Translations under genes and position numbers: made by a program
NCBI RefSeq assembly: GCF_030253575.1
Contig: NC_080564.1
Span: forward strand, 2,586,501-2,650,500
DNA from: Rhododendron vialii
Taxonomy: Eukaryota; Streptophyta; Magnoliopsida; Ericales; Ericaceae
DNA: 64,000 bases
Direction: 5' to 3'
Part shown: positions 1 to 10,789 of the stretch, piece after piece
How positions within the stretch are numbered: position 1 is the first letter of the stretch
Layout: the number at the start of each line of letters is the position of its first letter
The notes under the pieces: generated by a model
What the model saw: the letters and a program-made list of their open reading frames with translations, nothing else
What the model was told of the DNA's origin: nothing
The model's database searches: none

Positions 1-1047
1 AAGCATCCATTTCTTTAAGGTACTCAGGGCCCAAGTCAAGTTCTCTATCCTCTCATTTGTAAGATGTGCAAACATGAGAGAGTAAGTGCACATTGTGGAT
101 GTGATACCTACAACCTCCAATAATGGTAACCGGTACTCATTGGTCTTGTATGTGGCATCAATGACCAATACGGACGGAAAGTTCACAAATAAGTCTAGGC
201 TTTGAGGATGAACCCAAACAATATCAGTGATTTCGTTGGTGTATGGATTTGTACGATATTCATGGAGGTATCTTTTATGTATTAGTTGATTCAAGACAAA
301 CTGGGTAGGATTTAAACCGTCTAGTTCTGCTATGTTATCCGTATATTTGAGGTTGTATATGCTTTGGGCACATGTAGTATTTAACGGATTTTTTTTCTTT
401 AAAACACTAAGAATTTCACGAGGTGCTGTGTTGTCCGCCATGTCGCGCACAATTTCTTTCTCCTCTGGTGTTAACCTTGACGGGTACTCATGCCCATCAA
501 AATATTCTGCTGTTTCATGGTTATGGATACCACATTCAACCCTTACACCCCACATGACACCCGCTGGAGGTATTGGTATACCTCGCAGCTCAAATGGGCA
601 CTCGCATTTTTTTGTCCCAGTATTCTTTTGCGAGGATTGCCCTTCAACTGCATTCCGTGCCGATCTATACTTTTCACTTCTTTCACAACTAAGAATGCAC
701 TTTGGCAGCTTGCCACCAATTAAACTAGCAGATTTCTTAATAACAATAACAATACCATTGTCTTTACCGACTCTTCGCACCCAAGCTACCATGTCGTCTC
801 TACTTTGAAAAATCTATAAGCAAGAAAAAAAGGATATGTATAAGTGCACCATGATCCAATCTAATATGCATAATTTCTGTACTTTTAAATTAAATAACTA
901 ATATGCATAAGAACAACAGTAATAACTAACCTGGTGAGTTGTGAATTCGGGTGTAAAGTCACGAAAATTATGGGAGACGGCCTCCCCACTAAGAACATCA
1001 TTCTCAACGGACCAACTATCTGAAAATGACAAGTTGTAGTTATCCAT
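1..1047 (-). CDS. MULE-type transposase / FAR1-RELATED-like protein, 5' part (3' end off the left edge)
   Basis: Two exons read on the minus strand. Exon 1 is 1047-931 (39 codons, ATG at 1047, ends ..TTHQ before GTTAGT). Exon 2 runs from 813 to the window edge (271 codons, no stop) after a pyrimidine-rich acceptor ending TTATAG. The protein has an N-terminal CCHH-type zinc module (KCECPF followed by CGIHNHE), then a stretch with LTPEEKEIVRDM. Near residues 250-265 comes the start of the MULE DDE domain: VLVIDATYKTNEYRLPLLE, whose Asp is the usual first catalytic residue. In these families the domain binds DNA, either as a Mutator-like transposase or as a domesticated FAR1-type transcription factor. 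The frame is fully open over 310 codons, so this part looks intact. I see no terminal inverted repeat upstream, so I cannot tell a live transposon from a domesticated gene. The C-terminal SWIM zinc finger expected in the family would lie beyond position 1. Confidence 0.82.
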
Positions 1048-1504
1048 AATCTTCTTCTATGTTTTACGAACAGTGTGGAAAAGGAAGGAGGAGCCGTGAC
1101 AAAGGAAGGGAGAGAGAGATAGATGCTGGAAAGATAGTGATATTGGAGGGATAAGCAGGGAGATGGAGGTGATGGGAAGAAGATGGTGATTTTGGAAGGA
1201 TAATACTGGATATATAAGGATAAGGGGTGATGGATGAATGGTTATAGTTAAAGATAAGAAGATAACAAAAAAAATCTGAATGTGTGGTTGTAATTGAAGA
1301 TAAAAAGAAAATCTAAATGAGTGGTTATAGTTGAAGATAAGAAGATAAAAGGAAATCTGAATAAGTGATTAGAAATAAATTAGATAAAAGATATAAATAA
1401 ATACAAAATTAATAAATTCAATAACATAAAAGAATTATAAAATTTTAATAGGTAAAAAAATAAGAGTAAAATTTCAATAACATAAAGAAATTTACTCACG
1501 TATA
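1048..1504. other. Upstream region of the transposase-like gene, no gene seen
   Basis: This is AT-rich DNA with a purine-rich patch (about 1080-1200, GGAGG/GAAGA runs) and short direct repeats of the type GAAGATAAGAAGATAA around 1250-1350. I see no coding frame, RNA gene or clear TATA box. Confidence 0.5.
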
Positions 1505-2216
1505 TATTATTAAATAATTTAAAAATACATATAAAGAGTAAAAAAATAAGTGTTCCGATTTTTAATTCGTTTGAACCGGTGCGAAGATCTTATTTTTCTT
1601 ATCATTTCATCCTAAATGGGCGTAATTAATTTTTGACTCTAAGGCCTTTCAATAAGCACCTTAAGAGAGGCCTGAAACTAAATAATAAGCCTTAGGGTAC
1701 TTGTTGAAAGGCCTTCGAGCCAAAAATTCATTATGATCATTGAAGACAAAATGATAAAAAAAACAAGATCTTTGCATTGATTCAACCGGATTGAAAATTG
1801 GAACACTTAAATAATATTAAATAAATAAAAATGAAAAAAGATATAAAAGTTATTATTGCTAGGGTATAATATTAAATAATTTAAAAATACATATAAAGAG
1901 TAAAAAAATAAGTGTTCCGATTTTTAATTCGTTTGAACCGGTGCGAAGATCTTATTTTTCTTATCATTTCATCCTAAATGGTCATAATTAATTTTTGGCT
2001 CTAAGGCCTTTCAATGAGCACCCTAAGAGAGACTTGAAACAAAATAATAAATCTTAGGGTACTTGTTGAAAGGCCTTCAAGCCAAAAATTCATTATGATC
2101 ATTGAAGACAAAATGATAAGAAAAACAAGATCTTTGCATCGATTCAACTGGATTGAAAATTGGAACACTTAAATAATATTAAATAAATAAAATTGAAAAA
2201 AAATATAAAAGTTATT
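1505..2216. repeat. Tandem pair of a hairpin-forming MITE-like unit (2 x about 360 bp)
   Basis: Two near-identical units lie head to tail: 1505-1865 and 1866-2216. Each has an AT-rich flank (AAATAATTTAAAAATACAT) and then an inverted repeat of about 115 bp per arm (1549-1665 against 1695-1810; second copy 1909-2025 against 2055-2172). The arms start AAGTGTTCCGATTTTTAA and end with its complement GGAACACTT. The inner arms carry AAGGCCTTTCAA opposite TTGAAAGGCCTT. The whole unit, including flank, is repeated, so it was duplicated after the element inserted. No open frame is present. It is probably a foldback MITE; I could not fix a target-site duplication. Confidence 0.75.
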
Positions 2217-2257
2217 AAGTAAATAAAAAAAAATATGCCGTGGGTGTTTGAATTATT

Positions 2258-2273
2258 GGGGGGGGGGGGGGGG
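2258..2273 (+). repeat. Poly-G tract (16 G) in a GC-rich island
   Basis: Sixteen consecutive G are followed by further G runs (2283-2311) in otherwise AT-rich DNA. Downstream, about 2330-2385, comes a purine-rich stretch ending CAACAG/GTAAAG that resembles a non-coding first exon with a splice donor. No matching downstream exon is recognised, so no transcript is claimed. Confidence 0.6.
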
Positions 2274-2657
2274 CATTTTGGTCTGGGGGGTGCGGTGTCA
2301 GGGGGGCGCGCAAAGAGATTTGCAGAGTGAAATCGTTCGGTTCTGCGAAGAGTGAGAGCGGAGAAAGACAGACCAACTGGTCAACAGGTAAAGTCCCCCC
2401 GCGCTTTTTGTTAGGTGAATAATTGGAAAAGAAAGACTCTGCTTTTACTATTCTATTCAGCAAAATCTTATCTCTGTCTCTTTCCCAATTCCCAAATCCT
2501 CGCAGTACTATAATAATAGATATGGGTCACATTGAGAAGATTCATAAAAATCATAGTTTTAATTGAAAGCGTGATAAAAAGTGGTGTTTAAATTTTTTTA
2601 ATATCAGTTTAAGTCCAAAGCTGAGTTAAAAAGTGGATTTTAGCGCGGAATAAAAGA

Positions 2658-3564
2658 CCTCGCTCTTGCGGCGAGATAAAAAAAAAAACAACCTCATCAT
2701 TGCAACGTGATAAAAGATTTTAGGGTGAAAAAAAATGAAATAAAAAATCTCGTTCTTATGGCGAGATAAAAAAGAAAAGACATCACCTTTATGGCGTGAT
2801 AAAAGACTTTAGGGCGGAAAATAATGAATCTTATGTACTACATAAATCTAACGGTTTAAGGTTATCACCATAAATCCTATGGCTAAGATGGATGGTAAGA
2901 TAACTTATAAATCCAACCGTTTACCAAATAAATCCTACGGCTATGATTATGTTTGGAAAATTTGTCATTATCAACTGAGTCGTTTGTTCCAATTGTTTTC
3001 AATTTCAAAGTTCACCACATTTATTCATTGCCATTTTTAAACATTCCCTAATATTTATTTCTCATATGAATGGTATTTTCCTTTTCCTTTTCAGAGCATT
3101 ATGTCTTCCATCGGGAAAGCTTTCTGCTTAATATCTAAGCATTCGTAAGAAAAATAGAAATCAATTTGTTTTTTTATTTTTATATTCTATATAATCGAAT
3201 CTACACTGAAGAGAAAATAGAAAATTCTTTATCTTTCTTTAAGCTTGGAACAGTAAAATATAATCAGTCTTGGGACAGTAAAATATAATTAATTTTTTCT
3301 CGAAAATATCCAAAGAAAAGCCCAAAAAAAATCGTCCACATTAATGGGTTGCGTCATGCCGAAAATCGCTAGTAATGAGATAAAAGATCTCGCTCTTGTG
3401 ACAAGATAAAAGAGAAAAGACATCACCCTTGTGGCGTGATAAAAAAGAGAAAAGACCTCACCCTTGTGGCGTGATAAAAGATTTTAGGGCGGAAAATAAT
3501 GAGATAAAAAAACTCACTCTTGTGGCGAGATAAAAGAGAAAAGATCTCACCCTTGTGGCGTGAT
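2658..3564. repeat. Array of nine short hairpins of two interchangeable types
   Basis: Nine imperfect palindromes of 18-22 nt occur in two blocks: 2658-2675, 2691-2712, 2747-2767, 2782-2800, and 3387-3407, 3422-3440, 3456-3475, 3512-3530, 3544-3564. The loop is close to CTTGTG. Type A has arms ATCTCGC/GCGAGAT; type B has ATCACC/GGCGTGAT. Units are joined by AAAAGAGAAAAGA linkers, and a longer spacer TTTTAGGGCGGAAAATAATG recurs (2712-, 2809-, 3482-). No coding frame is present. The repeats look like part of an undefined repetitive element. A weaker relative lies at 8693-8915. Confidence 0.7.
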
Positions 3565-3583
3565 AAAAAACTTGTAATTTTTT

Positions 3584-3741
3584 TATTTTGTAGAGAAACA
3601 TGAAATCTTGGAAAACCTGGATTAAACTTTTGCAAGCTGCTCAGAATCCCAGAGAAATCAAGCTCTGTTGCCATTTGCTTAGATGAACCAAGACGAGTGT
3701 TCTTTTGAGCAAGGCAAGAAGTGATATCACCATCCTTCTCC
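3584..3741 (-). pseudogene. Exon-like fragment of an unidentified protein
   Basis: On the minus strand a good acceptor (TATTTTCAG at 3750-3742) opens a coding-looking frame of about 52 codons. It includes the peptides CLAQKNTRLGSSKQMATE and ILSSLQKFNPGFPRF. The frame then runs into the hairpin repeats, where coding character is lost. I do not recognise the family. The isolated position, with no partner exon on either side, suggests a captured or decayed exon rather than a working gene. Confidence 0.35.
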
Positions 3742-4407
3742 CTGAAAATACATATCCGACGTTGTTAGATCGTACTTGCAAGAAAAATATGCATCGACCT
3801 ATCATAGATTTGTACGATGACAGTCTCACAACTCAAGTTTGGCATTTTGGATCTTAGAGCTCTTTTCGTACTGAGTTCTACCATCTCTCCCCATCATAGA
3901 TTTGTACTGAGCTCTTTTCACGTGGGCGAACTGTGATCTTTATAATTTATTGTAGTAGTGAAACTTAATTATTTCGGATGTCTTCCAAGTGTTTGACATA
4001 TTAGGTAAAAAAAATTAATTATATTATTATGGCTTAACCTTGTTTGAAAATGATTAAAATCTAATTGGGAAGCCACCATTGAAATTGAAATTCAATATAA
4101 ACACAAAATCCACGTAAAATGGTTAGTTTATAAATAAATAAATAAAATCTAAAGTTTGTCCATAATGTTACAATCTGCAGGTTGTGATAATCTATACTAC
4201 TCTCTTTTAAATGTACGAGGGTGTTTCCTTCTTTTCTTTGATGTCAAAAATACCCCTGCTAAAAGTAACAATTACTCCACTACAATCCTACCGGAATACC
4301 GAAGGTCGTGTTATAACGGAAGACCGCGTCTGTTGAATGACATGCGCCTCTTCGGGAATCACCACAGCCTTCGAACATAAAGGTTGCATACGCGACTCTT
4401 GGATGGG

Positions 4408-4695
4408 CGGGAAAGTCTTCAATAAACACCCCTTTAAGGTGTGTACCATATGCACCTATTGTGTGATTCATATTGTGCCACCTCATAAAAAATTACTTGT
4501 AGGACCGGTTATTCATAACATTTTATTTCGTATCGTAACTTTTATACTAAAAATTCGTAACTTTTCAACAATATGATTCGTAACTTTTTAGCAATAGATT
4601 CGTAATATTTTGGGATTCATAACATTTTGGTGTATTTTAATAAGAGTGCATATGATACACACCCAAATAAGGGGTATGTATTGTAGCACTTCCCG
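4408..4695. mobile_element. MITE with about 57-bp terminal inverted repeats (288 bp)
   Basis: The left end CGGGAAAGTC...ACACCCCTTT...GGTGTGTACCATATGCAC is mirrored by the right end GTGCATATGATACACACCC...AAGGGGTATG...CACTTCCCG. The interior is AT-rich with repeated ATTCGTAAC and TTCATAACATTTT motifs and has no coding capacity. A related, shorter copy is at 31027-31226. No convincing target-site duplication was found, so the superfamily is open. Confidence 0.7.
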
Positions 4696-4996
4696 ATTAG
4701 GTTCGGTAATTTGATGTGGTTCTTCATCTTGTTATTGCTCTTCCATCTCATCCTAACAACATCGACAGTAGGATAACAATGGCCTCCATCACTCTGTTTC
4801 TCATGAACACGAGTTCACATTTGTCATAGCAAATGGGTACAGGCAAGTGCAACGAAGATGTCTCCGTGTGACTCCATTTCTCTTCCTTCGGTTTGGGCGT
4901 CATTCTTCATTTTTTTTTTCCAGCGAGAATGAAAATTAGTTTATTATACTTCTTTTGAATTTGAGAATTCAGGCACTTTGTAGAGATTGCACGAAA

Positions 4997-5380
4997 CCTA
5001 CCAATGATCTGGACGTAATTTTTCAGAAAATATGTGCAAAGTGTTCAACAAAATGCCTGTTAGAGGTGTGAGATTTTTACCATCTCTGAAGGAAATATAA
5101 TCTGAAGTGATTTCTCCCCCCCCCCTGTATGTATGTATATGTTTCGTCCTTCACTCTTTAGGAGTTTTGTTCTTCAGATTACGTTTCATGAACTTACCAA
5201 TGACCTGGACGTAATTTTTCAGAAAGTATGTGCAAGGTGTTCGACAAATTGCCTGTTAGAGGTGTGAGATTTTTACCATCTCTTAAGGAAATATAATCTG
5301 AAGTGACTTTCCCCCTGTATGTATGTATATGTTTCTTCCTCTGCTCTTTAGGATTTTTGTTCTTTAGATTATGTTTCATG
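4997..5380. repeat. Tandem duplication, two units of about 190 bp
   Basis: 4997-5190 and 5191-5380 align along their length. Both contain GGACGTAATTTTTCAGAAA, GCCTGTTAGAGGTGTGAG, a C-run followed by TGTATGTATGTATATG, and end GATTA(C/T)GTTTCATG. The main differences are point changes and the length of the C tract (10 against 5). One frame reads as a short protein-like stretch in both units, but stops interrupt it and I recognise no family. Confidence 0.8.
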
Positions 5381-5715
5381 TCACGCTCCAATGGTTTCGT
5401 TAACATTGTGAACAAATCATTCTAAGATTATTCTAATTGTGAGGGGTGGCTAAAACAGTTATCTTGAAACTCCTTCGCCAACCGTCAATCTATGCATAAA
5501 CTGGTTAAGGAACTTTAATATATTAGTTGTTTCATAGTTTTAATGTCTTGTTCTTGTTCCACACTTGGTCCCCCAAGCATGATGCATAAGCACCGAAACT
5601 GAGATCACTGAGGGGTGGATTTTTCCTTATTAATGTATTATTGTTGTCTTCTTCAAAAGTTGAATTAATTAATTCCAAAACTTCATAATCTTTTTAGCTT
5701 TGACACGATTTTTCC

Positions 5716-6653
5716 TGTAATGATCATGTCAAGGTTTGATGGAAGGACAACTGCTCACAAAATTACATATCGAAGGGTAGAAAACCAGCCACATCTACCA
5801 GTTCATAGATTTTCAACACAACGACGTCGTTTGGAAAAAAAACAACCAAATGGAGAGACGACGTCTGCTAGGTACTGTTTCTTCCTCCATTTCATTTTCC
5901 CCCAGACTTTGTTTGGAAGTTTGGATTCCCCTAAATTAGAAATCAAATGCTATGGACTCTACATCTCCAACAAATGAGAAGCCATAGCTCAGGCCAATCC
6001 CCACTTCCCAACCATTTGGAAGGGGTACACTAAAACAGTCATGGTACCAAGAACAAAAAAAAAAAAAAACCTATGTTTACTCCCAAATAACAAACCGAAT
6101 ATGAAATTACTGTCCACAGAGATAGAGGAGAGGGGGAGGTTCCCTTGGCGACATATTTAGTCGTTTATATTGAGACAGGAACATTCATTTTCTTTAGGCT
6201 CTCTTCCTTGTGACCTCATAAAATATTTCTGAGATTAATATGGTTTTGGTTCAATTTTACATTGGACTTGATATGCTGTGTCAATGATCCATTCAAACAA
6301 ACATCACTATTCTGATTGATTTTGCTATAAATTGGGCTATAGAAGCAGATGAAATTTTTTTTTTTTTTTGGAGAGATGGGTTTGTTGGGAGAGAAATGAA
6401 GTTTGACGAGAGAGGGAGAGAAGGTGGGAACTGGGTCTGTAGTCAGAGAAAGAGATATGGGAATGATTAATTGGGAAAAAAACGAAAAGGGATGTGGTCT
6501 ATGAAGGGTCGCCGTTTAGTTGGTTTTATTCAAATGACACCATTGGATTTAAAGTTTATATATAGGTTGCAAGACGTGCCTGGTTTTCTACCCTTGGATG
6601 AGTTAGTTTGTGTGTTGTCGCTCTTCATCCAAACCTTGACATGATCATTACGG
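5716..6653. repeat. Inverted repeat pair enclosing about 780 bp
   Basis: The segment at 5716-5793 (TGATCATGTCAAGGTTTG ... GGGTAGAAAACCAG) recurs inverted at 6570-6653 with about 75-80 percent identity by eye. The DNA between holds an A tract (6056-6070), a T tract (6357-6370) and no recognisable gene. It could be the ends of a DNA transposon, but no flanking duplication was identified. Confidence 0.45.
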
Positions 6654-6982
6654 GGAAAATCATGACAGAGGATCCGCAATTGAGGGCCTAAGGGTAGGAG
6701 CCTAAGCTGTCCTACCCTTCTGATTGTCAGATGCAACACTTCACCTTCAAAATGGAAACCTATTCTGCCTGGTTTGTTTAGATTTAATGTCGCTAGATCT
6801 TCTCCCAGCTAGGTCTTGCCGGTGTAGTTGGAATTTTCTGAATTATGAGGTTACACAAGTTCCTTTCTTCTCACCATTCTTTTATTCTTTGGTTCTTTAA
6901 GAAAAAATAATGTGGTTGAGCTATCTCTGAATTGCTACTTGGATTTTTATTACTTTATTCGCTTAGGCATATAATTTTCCAG

Positions 6983-7138
6983 TGCCATGAAGAGATCACT
7001 AAAGCGTTTGACCTTCCGGAGGATAGTCAGCATCTGCTGCATTTAAGTTTTGGAAAGCGACGTTTTTGGCTTACAAGTGAGATTAACATTGCAACTGATG
7101 AGTTAGCTAAGATGGAACAAGAACAATGTAAGCCGTAA
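6983..7138 (+). pseudogene. Exon-like fragment of an unidentified protein
   Basis: After an acceptor-like TAATTTTCCAG (6972-6982) an open frame of 51 codons encodes CHEEITKAFDLPEDSQHLL then FGKRRFWLTSEINIATDELAKMEQEQ and ends TAA. The peptide has the composition of a real exon, but I do not recognise the family and see no companion exon. It lies upstream of a Helitron-type 3' end (8309-8337), which fits capture of a host exon by that element. That link is inference. Confidence 0.35.
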
Positions 7139-7682
7139 ATGGTAACTTGCTATTTTTTTGTCCACTTTTTGAATGTTACAACTGTTGGTTACAGATATCA
7201 AGGGAGCGATGTCTCTTTAGCACTATGTTACTATCAAACTTCTGAAACTTCCCTTTCGCTTAATATAAGCCACGTTTTGTTCGTCGACTGTATGGATTTG
7301 TACAAATGGTAAAATCCTCACTTGGCTTCAGCATACCTTTAGAAATATACGTCAGGATAGCGAGTGTTCTAGATGCCAGATGCATGTAGAGGATATGCAC
7401 CATTTATTCATTGATTGGTGCTTTGATTTGAGACTTTTGGACTAACTTCACAGTTTCAGCTTCAGGGGACACTAAACAATTACAGGAAGCCAGAACCAAT
7501 GATTAGAGGGAAGCCTTGGAATGTTTTTTTATGTGTTGTTCTTCTATGATAGTTACGGTTGAGTAGAAACAAAAGTAAAGTGTTTGACAATCTGGATAGC
7601 GCTAAGCACAAAACTGAGACTTAACCAACAAAAACCGAACAAAACCTCGCATATTTACATGTTGGTTGCAAATTTCTAGGTA

Positions 7683-8023
7683 GATGCAAGTTGAGGTTGA
7701 ACACTGATGACAGTTTGCAAGGTAACCTTGGGTTGGCTGGTCTTGGATTTGTCTTTAGGGACGAGAGGGCTGCTGGATGTTCTAACTTCTTAGAAGGTTG
7801 GCTAATGTCATGACCTTGAATGCCAAACTTAGGGGCATATTTCCAGGTCTGCAGAGTGAAGAGTGAACTTGATCAAGGGTGGAGCTCCTTCAAATTCCCC
7901 CTCATAAGGTGCCGGAGGATGAATGTAAAGAAAGCATGGCAAGAAGGAATTGGACTGTTGGCTATATTCCACGGGAGGGAAAGATGGGCCTCTAGCAGGA
8001 TACACTTGTGGAAATTGTGTTAA
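7683..8023 (+). mobile_element. LINE-type RNase H fragment, degenerate
   Basis: The frame from about 7683 reads CKLRLNTDDSLQGNLGLAG followed by LGFVFRDERAAG. This is the opening of the plant RNase H-like domain that ends many non-LTR retrotransposons (usual form: K-N-T-D-G..GNPG.AG.GGV.RD). The expected Asp of LNTD is present. The frame breaks after about 35 residues at a TGA, and a second short frame (7820-8023) continues without clear similarity. No reverse transcriptase is seen nearby, so this is a relic. Confidence 0.5.
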
Positions 8024-8308
8024 TTTGTCTTAAGGAAGTTAGAGAGCTTCTTTGAGCTGAATTTCGCCAAAATTTGTAATCGTTGACTTTAGTTTATCTT
8101 ACTTCTACCCTGTAATTCCAAAAAGAAAAAGAAATGACGCGTTGTTTTCTTTGTCATCTTATTTGGTTTCGATAATGAATGCAAAACGAGGTGGTTTTGG
8201 CGTGGCACAAGTTACTGTACGCAAAAAATAAGAAGAAGAATGAAGCATATAAAACAAAAATTTATGTTGTTCACTTTGACCGGTTAAATGTAATGTTATA
8301 GATTTATC

Positions 8309-8337
8309 CACGTGCAAAGCACGTGCAACTTTACTAG
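8309..8337 (+). mobile_element. Helitron-type 3' terminus
   Basis: A perfect 7-bp stem with a 3-nt loop (CACGTGC AAA GCACGTG, 8309-8325) is followed 8 nt later by CTAG and then T (8334-8338). A short hairpin just upstream of CTRR, with insertion before T, is the hallmark of Helitron 3' ends. The 5' TC end was not located. The exon-like scrap at 6983-7138 and the RNase H relic may lie inside the element. Confidence 0.6.
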
Positions 8338-8692
8338 TTTTCATAAAAATACGAAGGGCACAATAAAATTAAAAAAACACTATTGTCTACTAAATTTAAT
8401 GGCTAAAACTAAATTTTTTGCCCCAAGAAAATCCTTTGACCAACAACTAATTTTGATTGGCAAAAGATCTGTTGTCATATTTTAAATTTTTTTTAACCTA
8501 TGTCTATATATGTATTTTAATATATTTTAATATCATGTTCTCATTTTATGAAGTATAAATATTTTTGTTTTCCTGATGTAACAGAAGTTCTTAGCTAACT
8601 AAATAGTAAGGGCTGGAGAAATCAACCAAGAGTGCGTGGTTCAAAACTTGGCAATGACATAAAAAGACTGTCTAGTAGATATAAAGAAAAGA

Positions 8693-8915
8693 TCACGCAC
8701 AATAATTTTTCATCTCAGTTTATGGTGTGATCATTTTGAACTTTCATTCAATCCATCTAAAGTGACATACGATCACACTAAAGAGAAATGATCACCCCCA
8801 AGAGAAACAATCACGACTTTTGGCCATGATTGTTTCTCTCTCGCGATAAAAGAGAGTGACTTATAATCACACCCAAATCTATCACGGTAGCAGGAGCGTG
8901 ACGGAAAACTTACAA
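8693..8915. repeat. Third, looser block of GATCAC/GTGATC hairpins
   Basis: The block contains GATCACGCAC...GGTGTGATC (8693-8734), an AATCACGACTTTTGGCCATGATT-type palindrome near 8810-8833 and ATCACGGTAGCAGGAGCGTGA (8882-8902). Spacer GCGATAAAAGAGAGTGA resembles the linkers of the 2.66-3.56 kb array. Both regions are also followed by a similar sequence, GTGATCTTTAT(A/G)(A/G)TTTATTG, at about 3930 and 8930. Confidence 0.45.
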
Positions 8916-9261
8916 TTACCGCCAATAGTTGTGATCTTTATGGTTTATTGCAGTAGTGCCGTGATAGCCATTTCTGCACACTTGATGGGATTGGCCGTGA
9001 AGCTCCGTATGATCGCCACCGTCCTCCTCTGTTTCACTGTGGTCGCGGCCCAGAACCTCAAGCTTCCCATTGGGGTTGGTTCAGTTTAAGTCCAACATAT
9101 TACTAGGGGCCTTGAAGAGATTGCCAGGAACCCCGAGGGAGTTCCATTTCAAGGGTTTGAAGACGGCGACCAACAACTTCGACTAGAAGAACAAGTTGGG
9201 CCAGGGTGATTTCGGTGTTGTGTACCGAGGCCATTTGCATGATGAAAACCTGGAGGTGGCC

Positions 9262-10021
9262 TGTTACCTAATTTTCTGATTTCTATCCAATCGACGGGGA
9301 ATCGACAGAGAAATGGTATATGTGATTTGCTGGAATGTGGATGTGAAAAGTAGAGTTTGGTTCCTTGTCGTTTTCAAGACTTCTTTGGAAACAAACAATG
9401 AAGTAGATGGATTGTGGAAGAAGACTAACAAAATGAACTTTATTAATCTCCAAAGTAGAAGAACAATCGATTAAGATAATTTAGTGAACAATTACAAGTT
9501 ATAACTACACCTAGAAAAGAAAAGATAAAAACCTGTTGGCGTTGTTTGTGTGTCCTTCAAACTGTCTTGATCTTGATTATAAATAGAGGCCTTCTTAAGT
9601 TTGAATTTGAATCTTCCCTCCGAAGTAGCAGTTGAGTTCTTCTTTCCAATTCTAACAAATAACTTCCACATACAATGAGTAAACCACGTTTGGAACAAAC
9701 TGCCTCTTTAATCGAGCTTAACTGCTCCTTTGATCATGGGAGAGTTGGGTGTACTCTACTCTGACACCTGTCACTTGATCGACGGAAGAAACAATCCATA
9801 TAATATTCATTTAATACAAGGAACACGCCATGAACTAATCACTTGACGGGTGAATAACCCTTAAAACTTTATCACAGTTTTATTGGCATTAATCAGATTT
9901 AACTAACTTAAGCCTACTTTATTAAGGCGGACTAAGATCACCTTTCATCTTTCCAATCTTACCCTTGCCACGTGTCACCCAATCGATGGGTAAAAAGAAA
10001 ATCATAGTTATGGAGCAAACA
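9262..10021. mobile_element. Solo LTR (760 bp) inside LecRK pseudogene 1
   Basis: The insertion interrupts the kinase exon exactly between two copies of TGGCC (9257-9261 and 10022-10026), a 5-bp target duplication. It starts TGTTACC and ends CAAACA, the TG...CA ends of an LTR. It contains a TATA-like ATTATAAATAG near 9573. There is no internal retroelement sequence and no second LTR, so it is the product of LTR-LTR recombination, a fossil. Copia or Gypsy cannot be decided from the LTR alone. The perfect duplication suggests a fairly recent insertion. Confidence 0.82.
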
Positions 10022-10644
10022 TGGCCGTCAAGTGGTTTTCTCAGGAAACTATAAAGGACCGGGATGACTTCTTGGCAGGGCTCACCATCATCAATCGTCT
10101 GCGTCACAAAAATCTTGTCCGATTGCTTGGTAGGTCCTTTTCCAAGTTTACAACTTTCTATTCTTCAATTTGCTTCTAGTCTTGTCTCTATATGAGAGCA
10201 GTGATTTATGGCATTAACCGGCAGTTTAATATTTCTCTCCATAGAAATCTATCTTCAATATTCGATCTAAGACACATGATATTCACTGCAAGAGATAAGT
10301 TCATTTTAGGCCCCAATTGTTTTGGTTCCGAAAGCTTTATTTTTTGTTGCAAAAAACATGTATGGACTTTGTTTTGTCCATCACTAGATCTGTTGTTAAA
10401 CGGCTATTGATTAAAAAAAGGGGATTAGGTGACCTTATTTTGAGCCACATAATTTTGCTTTCAGGACTAAAAATTTGGTTCCTAACTGTCATCTCAATTC
10501 TGTTCTTGTTTTTCAGCTCATGAAAAAAAAAAAAACTTATCTTAGTTCCAACAAGGGTGAGTATCCACTATTTTTTCTTGTCTTCAGATACCGGTTAATG
10601 CCAATAGCTAATCAAGTTCTTTCCGCTAAATGGTAATTTACTTG

Positions 10645-10789
10645 GCAAGTGGAGTGGAGTGCAGTGCAGTTGATGCCTCGCTTATACTCCCACGCACATG
10701 GGCAGAGTTCGATTCCTGTAAGCACCCATCCCCCTCCCCAAGTCCCCGAGAATGGAGTAGATTAGGAATAACGAATGACAAAAAAATAG
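10645..10789 (+). mobile_element. tRNA-derived SINE, family 1, copy 1
   Basis: This 145-bp element is flanked by a perfect 14-bp duplication TGGTAATTTACTTG (10631-10644 and 10790-10803). It carries a Pol III B-box-like GAGTTCGATTCCTG (10706-10719), an A-box-like GCAGTTGATGCC region and an A-rich tail. A second copy in the opposite orientation is at 40411-40562. Confidence 0.85.

Noticed and set aside
332-808. Plus-strand frame of 158 codons at the left edge
   Set aside because: It is the antisense shadow of the transposase exon, whose minus-strand frame carries the zinc and MULE motifs.
2215-2463. Minus-strand frame across the poly-G tract
   Set aside because: The proline run is an artefact of the G tract; no homology and no context.
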